Origin: Pseudovibrio flavus
Lineage (GTDB): Bacteria; Pseudomonadota; Alphaproteobacteria; Rhizobiales; Stappiaceae
Assembly (NCBI RefSeq): GCF_009711345.1
Contig: NZ_SMMA01000061.1
Location: forward strand, 62,001 to 126,000
Length of the DNA: 64,000 nucleotides
Reading direction: 5' to 3'
Shown here: positions 26,029 to 34,812 of the stretch, in pieces
Layout: each line of letters begins with the position of its first letter
Numbering within the stretch: position 1 is the stretch's first letter
The notes under the pieces: generated by a model
What the model was told of the DNA's origin: nothing
Database searches by the model: none
What the model saw: the letters and a program-made list of their open reading frames with translations, nothing else
Made by a program: the position numbers and the translations under genes

Positions 26029-27192
26029 TTACATCGCTTGATACCGCGCAACGCTGCGCATGAATTCAAGGCATCTTTGAAGTTCAGAGGTCTCGATGAA
26101 CTCGTCCGGCTTGTGTGCCTGCTCGATACTGCCCGGACCATAAACCACAGTTGGAATGCCCACGCGCTGAAAGTAACCGGCATCGGTTGCAAAGGAAACG
26201 TTCTCGCTCGTATTCGCACCGGTGATTGCCCGCACCAGTTCCATCGCGTCGCTACGTTCGTCAAACTTCAGTGCAGGAACATCGGCGATAATGGTAGTTC
26301 TGATGTCAGCGCTGGAAGACACAGATTTCATCTGCGGAAGTAGCTCTTCGCGGGCGAAGGCAAGAATTTCTTCGATAATCGCCATCCCGTCGGTACCGGG
26401 TATCGGACGGATCTCCCAATCAAAAGAGCAATAGCCAGCAGTGATATTGCGAGCAACACCACCGCCTATCTGGCCAACATTAACGGTCGTGAATGGTGGA
26501 GCGAACTGACTATCAGGAACCTCAATTTCTCTTTGCTTATCAGAGTACTCTAGAATCTTGTTAATGTACTTTGTCGCAAACTCAATGGCATTAACGCCCT
26601 TGCTTGGGTCTGACGCATGAACTTCAAACCCAAAGATTTCAGTTCGCAGTTCATAGCCACCTTTATGACCGGTCACGAGGCGCATGGCCGTAGGCTCGCC
26701 AACGACAGCCAACGCAGGCTTCACCTGTCTAGAGGCAAGATCCTGCGCTAGGATGGATGCTCCATAGCCCCCGATTTCCTCATCAAAGCAGACTGAGAGC
26801 TGAACCGGACGCTGCAAGCTTTGCTGCTTCAACTCCGGCACTATTGCCAGCATGCAGGCGATGAACCCCTTCATGTCCACTGCGCCGCGGCCATATAGCT
26901 TGCCAGCTTGTTCCGTCAGCTCAAATGGATCATTCGTCCATTGCTGACCGAACGTTGGCACCACATCACTGTGGCCGTTGAACATGATGCCGCCTTCAAT
27001 CTCTGGCCCAATGACAGCGTAAAGGTTCGCCCTTGCTCCGCTCTCATCATAAGTTAGCGAGCATTCGATGCCGTACTCTTCAAGAAACTGCTGAATGTAG
27101 GCAATCATCTCCAGATTGCTCTCACCGGACAGTGTTGGAAACGAAACCAGACCTGCCAGCAAGTCCTTCGTAAGCGCCAATGTGTTTTCCAT
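26029..27192 (-). CDS. M20 family deacetylase (ArgE-like), probable acetyl-diaminobutyrate deacetylase
   Basis: About 387 residues. The ATG at 27192 is used because an earlier in-frame start would overlap doeA by about 40 bases. It leaves a 20-base gap with GAGGG upstream. M20 metallopeptidase marks: FNGHSDVVP (first metal His), GAVDMKGFIA (bridging Asp), FDEEIGGYGA (catalytic Glu pair), VVGEPT and a C-terminal GPGSIEQAHKPDEF metal His. By sequence it resembles acetylornithine deacetylase. In the ectoine locus it most likely removes acetyl from N-acetyl-2,4-diaminobutyrate, a job usually done by the AstE/AspA-type EutE/DoeB (see finding). M20-type enzymes in this role are sometimes labelled DoeB2. 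Confidence 0.8.
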   Translation of the reverse strand: MENTLALTKDLLAGLVSFPTLSGESNLEMIAYIQQFLEEYGIECSLTYDESGARANLYAVIGPEIEGGIMFNGHSDVVPTFGQQWTNDPFELTEQAGKLYGRGAVDMKGFIACMLAIVPELKQQSLQRPVQLSVCFDEEIGGYGASILAQDLASRQVKPALAVVGEPTAMRLVTGHKGGYELRTEIFGFEVHASDPSKGVNAIEFATKYINKILEYSDKQREIEVPDSQFAPPFTTVNVGQIGGGVARNITAGYCSFDWEIRPIPGTDGMAIIEEILAFAREELLPQMKSVSSSADIRTTIIADVPALKFDERSDAMELVRAITGANTSENVSFATDAGYFQRVGIPTVVYGPGSIEQAHKPDEFIETSELQRCLEFMRSVARYQAM

Positions 27193-27212
27193 TGCCCTAG
27201 CGCCCTCTATAG

Positions 27213-28403
27213 CTAATCGACGACGAAGAGGTGCCGCGGCACATCGGAAAGGCACTCAGGCCCGCTTTCGCCAATGGCGATGCTCTCGGTAATCTCAAGA
27301 CCCCAGTCATCACGCCACAGCCCAGTCATGAAGTGGAACGTCATACCTGCTTCAAGAACAGTCTTATCACCGCTGCGCAAGCTCATGGTCCGCTCGCCCC
27401 AATCCGGCGGATAAGAAAGCCCAATCGGGTAGCCGGTACGGCTATCTTTGTGAATGCCGTGCTTTTTCAAAACAGCGAAGAATGCATGGGCGATATCTTC
27501 ACAAAGGTTCCCGACCTGAGCCACCTCAAGCCCAGCCTCAATACCCTCCAGAACCGCTTTTTCGGCATCAATGAAATGCTGAGGCGGCCTGCCGAAGTAA
27601 ATCGTACGCGACAATGGGCAGTGATAGCGGCGGTAACAGCCTGACAGCTCGAAGAACGTACCTTCGTTGGCACGCATGGGTTTATCATCCCATGTTAGGT
27701 GAGATGCCGCAGCATCCTTGCCTGACGGAAGCAAGGGTACAATTGCAGGATAATCGCCGCCATGCTCGGCCGTGCCGCGCAGGCCAACCTCATAGATCTC
27801 CGCGACGAGATCGTTCTTGCGCATTCCCGGACGCGCGACGTTCAACACGTGCTCATGCATCTTTGTCGTAATTTGCCCGGCGATGCGCATATATTCCAGC
27901 TCACGAGGAGACTTTACTGCACGCTGCCAGTTCACCAGTCCGTTCACATCCTTAAAACGTGCATTGGGTAGATGCGCCAAGAGCGAAGTATAGGCTTTGG
28001 CGGAGAAGTAATAGTTGTCCATCTCCAAGCCGATCACCGAGTTTTCCCACCCCTTGTCTGCAAGAGTGCTGGCGAGGTGATCCATAGGATGACGCTCAGT
28101 AGACTGAACGTAGTGATCTTCATAACCAAGGATGTTGTCGTGGCTCAGGTACGTTGTACGCTTTGCGCCGGCTGAATCCATTTTACGGCCGTACCAGATC
28201 GGCTCACCTTCCATGCCAACGATAACGCATTGATGAACGTAGAAGGACCAACCGTCATAACCGGTTAGCCACGCCATGTTGGAAGGATCTGATACAACTA
28301 TACAGTCTACGCCAGCCCGCTCCATAGCGCGGCGGGTCTTGGCAAGACGGGCATCATATTCGGCCCTATCAAATGCAAGTACAGGTGCTTCTAACACTGT
28401 CAT
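27213..28403 (-). CDS. doeA: Ectoine hydrolase DoeA/EutD
   Basis: A 396-residue M24 (creatinase/prolidase-fold) enzyme that hydrolyses the ectoine ring to N-acetyl-2,4-diaminobutyrate. Recognisable stretches are VVSDPSNMAWLTGYDGWSFYVHQ, GLEMDNYYFSAKAY, GTFFELSGCYRRYHCPLSRTIYFG and SYPPDWGERTMSLRSGDKTVLEAGMTFHFMTGLWRDDWGLEITES, which set DoeA/EutD apart from ordinary Xaa-Pro peptidases. AGGAGGT lies just before the ATG (28404-28414). First enzyme of the catabolic block that also holds the M20 deacetylase, doeX, doeC and doeD. Confidence 0.94.
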   Translation of the reverse strand: MTVLEAPVLAFDRAEYDARLAKTRRAMERAGVDCIVVSDPSNMAWLTGYDGWSFYVHQCVIVGMEGEPIWYGRKMDSAGAKRTTYLSHDNILGYEDHYVQSTERHPMDHLASTLADKGWENSVIGLEMDNYYFSAKAYTSLLAHLPNARFKDVNGLVNWQRAVKSPRELEYMRIAGQITTKMHEHVLNVARPGMRKNDLVAEIYEVGLRGTAEHGGDYPAIVPLLPSGKDAAASHLTWDDKPMRANEGTFFELSGCYRRYHCPLSRTIYFGRPPQHFIDAEKAVLEGIEAGLEVAQVGNLCEDIAHAFFAVLKKHGIHKDSRTGYPIGLSYPPDWGERTMSLRSGDKTVLEAGMTFHFMTGLWRDDWGLEITESIAIGESGPECLSDVPRHLFVVD

Positions 28404-28516
28404 AAAGACCTCCTATGAAAACTTTCTCTAAAAGCTGGGCGGAGCACCGCTCCAACACATCAACAACAATGAAATTTGGAAAATAAACGTCCTGCTTTTC
28501 AGCCTTTAAAATATGG

Positions 28517-29299
28517 CTAGGCAGTAAGCGCCAAGTGCCTTTCGCTGGCAGAACGAACGGCCCGTTGAGCCATTACAGCGTCATCAAATGGTAACCCCAA
28601 GCCATGCCACGCAGACCAAATGGCAGCATGATTGCTGGTAACCACCCGTTTGCCAGTAAGGTGCTCTAGCTCTGGAATGAGAGCAGCAACGGGTAGCGCT
28701 GTGCAGGAGATGAACAGAACGTCTGACTGAGGATCAACCGCCATTTGCGCTGCATTGAGCAATGTTTCACGGTCAAGACGGGCCATCACCCGATCATCTG
28801 CAATTCCCAAGCATGTATGCTTGCAAACCTTGTAGCCCTCTATTTCCAGAAATGCCTCAATCGGAGCACTGGTTTCAGGCAAGTAAGGTGTCAGCAAACT
28901 GATCTTCTTAGCACTCAAGGTCTGCAGTGCCTCCAAGAGCGCACTTACAGGCGTAATAACCTTGGCTTCAGGCTTTGCTTCTACAAGCAGTCTGCGCACC
29001 TGCTCATCGCCCAAAACGACGGACGCAGAAGTGCAGCTGTAGTAGAGAACGTCGAGCTTTTCCTCCGGCAAAATCAGCTCTGCGGCTTCTTTAATGCGCG
29101 GAAGCATTTTGCCAAGGTTCGCAGGCGTTGTCGGGTTCTCATAGGCAACGCGATTTGCATATATCCCAACCCTGTCGAGGGGAAATGCTCTGGCGAAATC
29201 CAGTTCGCTCATATGATCTGTCGCGAGCAGAACCAAGCCGATACGCTTTTCGACAGGTTCTGCGACAAAGGAATGCGGAAGATCGAGTTTTGTAATCAT
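28517..29299 (-). CDS. eutA: Ectoine utilization protein EutA (Asp/Glu racemase-fold)
   Basis: A 260-residue protein of the arylmalonate decarboxylase/maleate isomerase/Asp-Glu racemase fold. Two active-site cysteine motifs are present, YYSCTSAS (about residue 88) and FISCTALPV (about residue 201). In ectoine loci this is EutA, grouped with EutB and EutC for 5-hydroxyectoine use. Its exact reaction is not firmly known. Here eutB and eutC are missing: the gene is bounded by ehuD (six bases) and doeA. The name is unrelated to the ethanolamine eut genes. Confidence 0.88.
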   Translation of the reverse strand: MITKLDLPHSFVAEPVEKRIGLVLLATDHMSELDFARAFPLDRVGIYANRVAYENPTTPANLGKMLPRIKEAAELILPEEKLDVLYYSCTSASVVLGDEQVRRLLVEAKPEAKVITPVSALLEALQTLSAKKISLLTPYLPETSAPIEAFLEIEGYKVCKHTCLGIADDRVMARLDRETLLNAAQMAVDPQSDVLFISCTALPVAALIPELEHLTGKRVVTSNHAAIWSAWHGLGLPFDDAVMAQRAVRSASERHLALTA

Positions 29300-29305
29300 G
29301 CAGTA

Positions 29306-29965
29306 CTACTTGTAGTGCGGGCTGTATTTACGCTCTAAACGGCGAAGAAAATAAACCGATGGGATACTTATAAGCAAAAAGAACACGCCAACCAAAGTCA
29401 TCGGTTCCAGATAACGGTAATGGAAGTTGGAAATGCTTCGCGCCTGATTCATCAACTCCAATACCGTAATGGCGCTAAGGAGCGGTGTCTCCTTAAACAT
29501 TGCGATAATATAGTTGGCTAATGCCGGTATCATCGGCGGAATAGCTTGCGGCAAGATGATGTGTTGCCAAGTTTGCGGTGCAGTCAGATTCACTGCCTTG
29601 GACGCCTCCCACTGGCCCCGTGGAATATTGTCGATACCAGCGCGGTAAACCTCTGCAGTATAGGTTGCGTAGTGCAGCCCCAGCCCGATCACACCAGCGA
29701 CAAGCGGCGATAGCAAAATCCCGACATCAGGCAGAATGAAGAAGAGGAAATAAAGCTGCACAAGCAGCGGTGTACCTCGAATAAACTCAAGGAAAAAACT
29801 GGTTGGCCGAGAAACAAGCTTGTTTTGCGAGCGCCGCATGAGCGCAAACACAAGACCCAACGCCAACGCTAGAACAGAGCCAAGCACGGTTGCTTGAATT
29901 GTAACAAGAACACCCTCTCCCAACACGGGCAATGTCTTGATAGCAAAGTTCCAATCCCACTCCAT
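29306..29965 (-). CDS. ehuD: Ectoine/hydroxyectoine ABC importer permease EhuD
   Basis: A 219-residue HisM-type permease with about five membrane segments. Key parts: FLEFIRGTPLLVQLYFLFFILPDVG and the EAA loop WEASKAVNLTAPQTWQHIILPQAIPPMIPALANYIIAMFKETPLL. It pairs with EhuC, whose stop is nine bases upstream. The assignment as EhuD follows from gene order behind a clear EhuB. Confidence 0.92.
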   Translation of the reverse strand: MEWDWNFAIKTLPVLGEGVLVTIQATVLGSVLALALGLVFALMRRSQNKLVSRPTSFFLEFIRGTPLLVQLYFLFFILPDVGILLSPLVAGVIGLGLHYATYTAEVYRAGIDNIPRGQWEASKAVNLTAPQTWQHIILPQAIPPMIPALANYIIAMFKETPLLSAITVLELMNQARSISNFHYRYLEPMTLVGVFFLLISIPSVYFLRRLERKYSPHYK

Positions 29966-29974
29966 AATAGCCTC

Positions 29975-30631
29975 CTACTTGGTCACGTCGAGGCCATCGG
30001 AAAGGTGCCTTTCAAGGGCACGAATTCCCCTTGAAATGACCATGGCCATCATGAAGTACAAAATCAAAATTGTAAGAAACGGTATTGCGGTGCTGCCTGT
30101 TTGCGCTCTCACCACCTGAGACTGGAACGTCATATCCGCTAGCGAAATAAGCGATACGACAGCAGTACCCTTTAAAAGCTCAATGGCGTTGTTGCCAAAG
30201 GTCGGCAGCATAATAACAAACGCCTGCGGGAGTATAACGTGGCGCATGCGTTGGTAAGGCGTAAGGTTCAATGCAAGAGCCGCTTCGCTCTGCCCCTTAT
30301 CGATAGACTGGACTGCCCCGCGAACCACCTCGGCGCCGTATGCGCCTACATTGAGACCAAGCGCCAGTACACCTGCAAGGAACGGCGAAACCGGAATACC
30401 AACAAGCGGCAATACGAAGTACGCCCAAAATAGCTGAACGAAAATAGAGGTGCCGCGGAAGAACTCGATATAGCACGTCGCAGCAATGGAGATGGCCTTC
30501 ACCTTGGACATGCGAGCAAGCCCGGCGATGATAGCCATGAAAAGCGCAAGGGCACAGCCAAGTACGGTCAACTGTGCCGTAAGCAATGCGCCTTCGAAGA
30601 TAAGTTGCAGATAACCGAACCAGTGCTGCAT
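29975..30631 (-). CDS. ehuC: Ectoine/hydroxyectoine ABC importer permease EhuC
   Basis: A 218-residue permease homologous to EhuD: YIEFFRGTSIFVQLFWAYFVLPLVGIPVSPFLAGVLALGLNVGAYGAEVVRGAVQSIDKGQSEAALALNLTPYQRMRHVILPQAFVIMLPTFGNNAIELLKGTAVVSLI in outline, with the EAA loop near residue 140. Together with EhuD it forms the membrane channel. It follows ehuB after a stem-loop. Confidence 0.92.
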   Translation of the reverse strand: MQHWFGYLQLIFEGALLTAQLTVLGCALALFMAIIAGLARMSKVKAISIAATCYIEFFRGTSIFVQLFWAYFVLPLVGIPVSPFLAGVLALGLNVGAYGAEVVRGAVQSIDKGQSEAALALNLTPYQRMRHVILPQAFVIMLPTFGNNAIELLKGTAVVSLISLADMTFQSQVVRAQTGSTAIPFLTILILYFMMAMVISRGIRALERHLSDGLDVTK

Positions 30632-30669
30632 GCAAAACGCTCTTAAAATAAATGAGAGAAATCCGAATA

Positions 30670-30699
30670 CTCAGGACGGGAAAGGGGCCCCGCCCTGAG
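30670..30699 (-). terminator. Stem-loop between ehuB and ehuC
   Basis: On the minus strand CTCAGG-G-CGGG pairs with CCCG-U-CCTGAG (11 bp with one G-U pair) around an 8-base loop, 14 bases after the ehuB stop. No U-run. Probably limits or stabilises so that EhuB is made in excess of EhuCD. Confidence 0.65.
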
Positions 30700-30713
30700 A
30701 AGCTGTAATGACC

Positions 30714-31580
30714 TTAGTTTGGACCACCACAGAGTTTTTCACGGCTTGTCAGGTTCGGCGCTTCGCCAGGGAAACCAAAGGAGGAAACAAGCTCGGAAAA
30801 TTCACCGCTTGCCTTCATTTCGGCAAGAGCAACGTCATAAGCATCACGCAAAGAGGTATCCTGTTTACGGAAGGCTGCACCAGCGCAATAAACCGGAGTG
30901 CCTTTAATTGGCGTAATCAGTTCAAGCCCCTCGTCCTGCGCCTTGCCAAGCAAGTCGACAAGAGAAAGCGTTGGCAGCGCGTATACATCGATACGGCCAT
31001 CCTGCAGCATCTTGATACCGGACTGTCCGTCTGGAACGACAACCACACGGTCACGCGGAACACCTGCTTCAAGAGCCAAACGCTCTTCAGTACCACCACC
31101 AGGCGCGCCGACCTTTGCGCTCGCATGAGCAGCAAGCTCAGCATACGTCGTTAGGCCAAGCGGGTTACCTTTTTTGACAGCAAAAGCCTCAGCATCACAC
31201 AGATCCGGCTCAGAGAAGACAACTGCATTACAGCGCTCTGGCTTGATGAAAAGACCAGCAGCAACAAGGTCAAAACGTCCGGCCTGCAGACCCGGGATCA
31301 TGGCGCCGTATTCGGAAACAGAAGCCACAACCTCTTTAATGCCCAAGCGCTTGAGAACGGCACGGGCTACTTCAGGTGCTGCACCGGTTACTTCACCGCC
31401 CGCGGTTACTTCAGTCCATGGCGGCTCGTTAGCAATTGCGATACGTGCAAAGCCCTGTGCACGCAGTTTCTCTAAAGTGTCTTCAGCGTTCGCCTTGCCT
31501 ACCACTCCGTGAGAAAAGCCGGTTACAGCTACAGCGGTTACTGCAAGAGCTGTTTTCTTGAAAAGTCCCTTCAAATTCAT
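30714..31580 (-). CDS. ehuB: Ectoine/hydroxyectoine-binding protein EhuB
   Basis: A 288-residue periplasmic binding protein with a signal peptide (about residues 1-32, cut near KANA|ED). Strong EhuB features: ARIAIANEPPWTEV, SEYGAMIPGLQAGRFDLVAAGLFIKPERC, SEPDLCDAEAFAVKKGNPLGL, GAPGGGTEERLALEAGVPRDRVVVVPDGQSGIKMLQDGRIDVYALP in outline. These agree closely with the Sinorhizobium EhuB pattern, where aromatic residues and an Arg form the ectoine pocket. Second gene of the ehu operon, 21 bases after ehuA. Confidence 0.95.
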   Translation of the reverse strand: MNLKGLFKKTALAVTAVAVTGFSHGVVGKANAEDTLEKLRAQGFARIAIANEPPWTEVTAGGEVTGAAPEVARAVLKRLGIKEVVASVSEYGAMIPGLQAGRFDLVAAGLFIKPERCNAVVFSEPDLCDAEAFAVKKGNPLGLTTYAELAAHASAKVGAPGGGTEERLALEAGVPRDRVVVVPDGQSGIKMLQDGRIDVYALPTLSLVDLLGKAQDEGLELITPIKGTPVYCAGAAFRKQDTSLRDAYDVALAEMKASGEFSELVSSFGFPGEAPNLTSREKLCGGPN

Positions 31581-31601
31581 AAATTACCCCTCCGTTTAAA
31601 A

Positions 31602-32411
31602 TTATATGGCAACCGCAGCGCTTTCAGCGCGGGACACTCCGGCCGAGAGAACTTTTCTCAAGAACGTGCGCGTTCTTTCTTCCTGCGGATCGGTGAAAAT
31701 CTGTTCTGGTGGCCCGCTTTCAATGATGCGGCCCTTATCGAAAAAGAGAACCCTGTCAGCGAAATCACGGGCAAAGCCCATCTCGTGGGTCACAAGCAAC
31801 ATAGTCATGTCCGTCTCCTCTCCCAGGCGACGCATGACGTTTAAAACTTCGTCGACAAGTTCAGGATCGAGCGCTGATGTCACTTCATCAAAGAGCATGA
31901 TCTTGGGTTCAAGCGCCAAGGCTCTGGCAATCGCTACGCGCTGCTTCTGACCACCGGACAACGAGGCCGGCTTTTGATCACGCTTGTCGGCAAGGCCAAC
32001 CAGATCAAGTAGCTCCAGAGCGCGTTCATCTGCCTGCTTCTTTGCGACACCGCGTACAAGTCGAAGGGCGAGAGTGACGTTTTCTAAAACCGTTTTGTGC
32101 GGAAATAAATTGAAGTGTTGGAACACCATGCCAATGCTGTTTCGCATCTTGTGCAGATGGGTTTCATCAGCATCAACCAGCTTGCCGCCCCGCTCCATGT
32201 GCCAGAGTTGCTCGTCTTCAATCAGCACATGGCCGGAAGTGAGCGTCTCCAAAGTCATGAGAACGCGCAAAATTGTGGTCTTACCAGAACCGGAAGGACC
32301 AATAAGCGCAAGCTTTTCACCCGGCGCCACCTGAAAAGACAGGTTGTCCAGCACCGTAAGGTCACCAAAGCATTTTGAAATGGATTGTATGTCAATAATT
32401 GGCTGCACCAT
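31602..32411 (-). CDS. ehuA: Ectoine/hydroxyectoine ABC importer ATPase EhuA
   Basis: About 269 residues from ATG at 32411, chosen for GAGGGGG just upstream and because the domain begins there (MVQPIIDIQSISKCFGDLTVLDNL). Walker A GPSGSGKTT, signature LSGGQKQRVAIARA, Walker B IMLFDEVTSALDP (Val where Pro is usual), H-loop VTHEMGFA. First gene of the ectoine uptake and catabolism operon on the minus strand. Confidence 0.93.
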   Translation of the reverse strand: MVQPIIDIQSISKCFGDLTVLDNLSFQVAPGEKLALIGPSGSGKTTILRVLMTLETLTSGHVLIEDEQLWHMERGGKLVDADETHLHKMRNSIGMVFQHFNLFPHKTVLENVTLALRLVRGVAKKQADERALELLDLVGLADKRDQKPASLSGGQKQRVAIARALALEPKIMLFDEVTSALDPELVDEVLNVMRRLGEETDMTMLLVTHEMGFARDFADRVLFFDKGRIIESGPPEQIFTDPQEERTRTFLRKVLSAGVSRAESAAVAI

Positions 32412-32503
32412 CGCCCCCTCGACTTGCAATGCAAGGAGACTTAAACAGAGACAATTACCCGTCAATATTTATATTAAATCAGTACAATTTAGACATTTAT
32501 ATC

Positions 32504-32525
32504 TTGTCAGAATGACAAAATTATA
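32504..32525 (-). promoter_or_regulatory. Candidate ehu promoter with overlapping EnuR-type operator
   Basis: On the minus strand a TATAAT (32525-32520) is followed two bases later by the inverted repeat TTGTCA-TTC-TGACAA (32518-32504), all in the 156 bases between enuR and ehuA. A repeat just behind a -10 hexamer is a typical repressor position. EnuR, a MocR regulator encoded next door, is the obvious candidate. A -35 at good spacing is not clear. Confidence 0.45.
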
Positions 32526-32567
32526 CAGAGATTAGATCTCCAAAACTCAAAGCTATGGAAAATAGAA

Positions 32568-33971
32568 TTAGAAAATTGGCAATGGTTTCTCTGCGTCAGA
32601 CAGAATCAGATTCGCCAAAATACCAAGGGCGTATTCAAGTCTGCGCTCGTCAACAGAGCCGACTGCAACGCGAATAGCGTTGTGGCGTCCGGGCGCGCCA
32701 GTACTATACTCTTCCGCCATTACGAACGGGAGACTGCCTGCCACAGCAATGTTTGAACGTCTTGCTTGATTGATCAGCTCAGCCTCTTCAACCCCACTGG
32801 GTAACGGCACCCATATATGGGTACTATTAGGATGCCCAGTGTAGGTGACATTGACGAGTGCTTCCTTGGCAATTGAATGCCGCCGCTCCAATGCATTGGT
32901 TTGCCAGTTGATTAGTTCATCAGCTTTTCCGTTTTCCATCCAGCGACTTAAGATATCGACCATCAATGGATTTGCCATCCAGCTCGTTACTAAATGACGG
33001 TTTGCAGCCGCGACAGCTGCGCTCATTGGCGATAGCAAAATTCCTATCCGCATACCCGGAATTATCTGCTTGCTAAAAGCGGTAATGTAGAAAACCTGGG
33101 CCGGATCAAGCGCTTTGAACGTGGGCGGAACGCCCCGTACTGTTGCGCCCATAATGTCGTTTTCAATAATGAAAACATCATACTTACGGGCGATCTCCAA
33201 AATCTCAAGCCGCCGCTCCAAGCCCATAACCAACGACTTAGGGTTAGCAACACTAGGCGATAGCAGTACAGCCCTCACCTTGTCTCTTATACAGCTTTGC
33301 TCAAACCCTCTTGGCGTTAAACCCTGCTCATCCATCTCAGCGATGCTGAGACGAACGCCTAGATAACCAGCAAGCGGCTTCACGCTGTGAAAGCTCACCT
33401 CCTCCACACACAAAGCGCAGGCAGGCGGCGTCGCTGTCATCAATGCAGTGGCGACCGCTGATGTTGCACCGTTGGTAAATAAAAACTCAGAAGGTCTTGC
33501 CGGAATGCCCTTATCCTGCAGCCAGTTACAAGCAACATGTGTTTGTTGCTTAAACACAGCCTCAGGCCGAAAAGACTGCAGCAGGTTAGGCGTCAGCTGG
33601 CCTGAAAGGTCCTGAAGCGCTTCTTGCAGCGCTACGTGATGCAAGCTGTCAGTCACCGGTTTCAGCATCGAAAGATCGATCAGCTCATGATCCCTCATCG
33701 GTAAAAACGGCATAGACATATCCGCTGGCGTAGAGCGTACAAACGTCCCCCGCCCCACTTCGCCGCTTAGGTACCCAAGATCCCGCAGGGCCTCATAGGC
33801 CCTCGTGACGGTCTGAACGGATATGTCGAGAGAAAATGCCAAATCACGATGGGTCGGCAATCGCTCACCGGGAAGCAAGCTGCCTGACTCTATCGCTTTT
33901 ATGATGAGTTTTTGTAGAGACTTATAAACCGGTCGGGTTAATTGATCTCTTTCTGGCTGCCACATTGTCAT
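32568..33971 (-). CDS. enuR: MocR/GntR regulator of ectoine utilization EnuR
   Basis: A 467-residue MocR protein: N-terminal GntR winged helix (GSLLPGERLPTHRDLAFSLDISVQTVTRAYEALRDLGYLSGEVGRGTFV) joined to an aminotransferase-I-fold domain. The PLP lysine is K300 in ITAFSKQIIPGMRIG, next to FTNGATSAV and DVFIIENDIMG. EnuR uses PLP and responds to pathway intermediates (acetyl-diaminobutyrate, diaminobutyrate) to relieve repression of ectoine genes. It lies directly before ehuABCD-eutA-doeA on the same strand, as in Ruegeria. Confidence 0.93.
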   Translation of the reverse strand: MTMWQPERDQLTRPVYKSLQKLIIKAIESGSLLPGERLPTHRDLAFSLDISVQTVTRAYEALRDLGYLSGEVGRGTFVRSTPADMSMPFLPMRDHELIDLSMLKPVTDSLHHVALQEALQDLSGQLTPNLLQSFRPEAVFKQQTHVACNWLQDKGIPARPSEFLFTNGATSAVATALMTATPPACALCVEEVSFHSVKPLAGYLGVRLSIAEMDEQGLTPRGFEQSCIRDKVRAVLLSPSVANPKSLVMGLERRLEILEIARKYDVFIIENDIMGATVRGVPPTFKALDPAQVFYITAFSKQIIPGMRIGILLSPMSAAVAAANRHLVTSWMANPLMVDILSRWMENGKADELINWQTNALERRHSIAKEALVNVTYTGHPNSTHIWVPLPSGVEEAELINQARRSNIAVAGSLPFVMAEEYSTGAPGRHNAIRVAVGSVDERRLEYALGILANLILSDAEKPLPIF

Positions 33972-34105
33972 GATTTCTTTTAGCAGCTACACGAATTCAT
34001 AACAACATAACTATCATAAGTTGTTATTGCAGTTCCAAATGCTGATCATTCAAATCGTTTTCTAATGAAATGGAAGGCCCAACCCGCTGAAAACCCAAGC
34101 CCATT

Positions 34106-34699
34106 TCAGCGATGCACAACGTGGTCACCGAAAATCTCGCCAAGGGACATCAGCAGAGCACTGGTATTGTTTACACCAAACTTTTTCAGCAATTTGGCGC
34201 GGTAGACTTCAATGGTTCGGTAAGACAGGTCAAGTTCAATTGCGACCTCTTTGCTCGTCAACCCATTTGCCAGTAACCCAACCACCTGCTTTTCGCGGCG
34301 TGTCAAAGCCACATAAGGACGTTGATCGGAAAGGTCTGCAAACGTCCACACGGCACGCGCTAGCGGCTCATCAGGAGTGAAGGAGTTTCCTCTCACTCTG
34401 CACCAGAACAATTCTCCGCTACGACGAGCCATAATCCGCTCATCCCAATAGGCATTTTGTTTTTTGAGATCATCAACTCCGCGATTACGAACATTGATGA
34501 ACTCTTCCTTCGTTGGATAGAGCATTGCAAAGAGTTGGTTCTGTAGGTCTTGCCGCTCGTAATCGAACATTTTCGCAAAAGCTAGGTTACAATCCCTAAT
34601 CACTCTGTTTTCGGTAACAACAATACCGATAGGAGCGTGAACAAACGCCACCTCATAAAAGTCGCCTTCTGTATAGGCTTGCTCTATACGTGTTTCCAC
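34106..34699 (-). CDS. PAS-LuxR type transcriptional regulator
   Basis: About 197 residues. GTG at 34699 has GAGGGG six to nine bases upstream; a TTG at 34714 is the longer option. An N-terminal PAS domain (about residues 15-120: AFVHAPIGIVVTENRVIRDCNLAFAKMFDY ... YWDERIMARRSGELFWCRVRG) is followed by a LuxR/FixJ helix-turn-helix (LTRREKQVVGLLANGLTSKEVAIELDLSYRTIEVYRAKLLKKFGV). No receiver domain, so it probably senses a small molecule through PAS. Divergent from the Liv-type ABC operon and likely its activator. The arms CCTA (34726-34729) and TAGG (34735-34738) are a weak candidate site. Confidence 0.88.
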   Translation of the reverse strand: METRIEQAYTEGDFYEVAFVHAPIGIVVTENRVIRDCNLAFAKMFDYERQDLQNQLFAMLYPTKEEFINVRNRGVDDLKKQNAYWDERIMARRSGELFWCRVRGNSFTPDEPLARAVWTFADLSDQRPYVALTRREKQVVGLLANGLTSKEVAIELDLSYRTIEVYRAKLLKKFGVNNTSALLMSLGEIFGDHVVHR

Positions 34700-34812
34700 A
34701 GTATTGCCCCTCAACTTCCCGACACCCTACCCTTTAGGCGAGTAAATTGCGCATCAACAAAGACTTTTGCGTGCATGCTTTAGTTAGCGCTGTTTGCCTT
34801 GGGAGGGAAATA

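Noticed and set aside
26029-27192. Calling the M20 protein acetylornithine deacetylase (argE)
   Set aside because: The sequence type agrees, but its place between doeA and doeX in an ectoine locus makes acetyl-diaminobutyrate the more likely substrate.
27213-28403. Calling the M24 protein a Xaa-Pro aminopeptidase
   Set aside because: Specific sequence stretches and the ehu/eut/doe context fit ectoine hydrolase much better.
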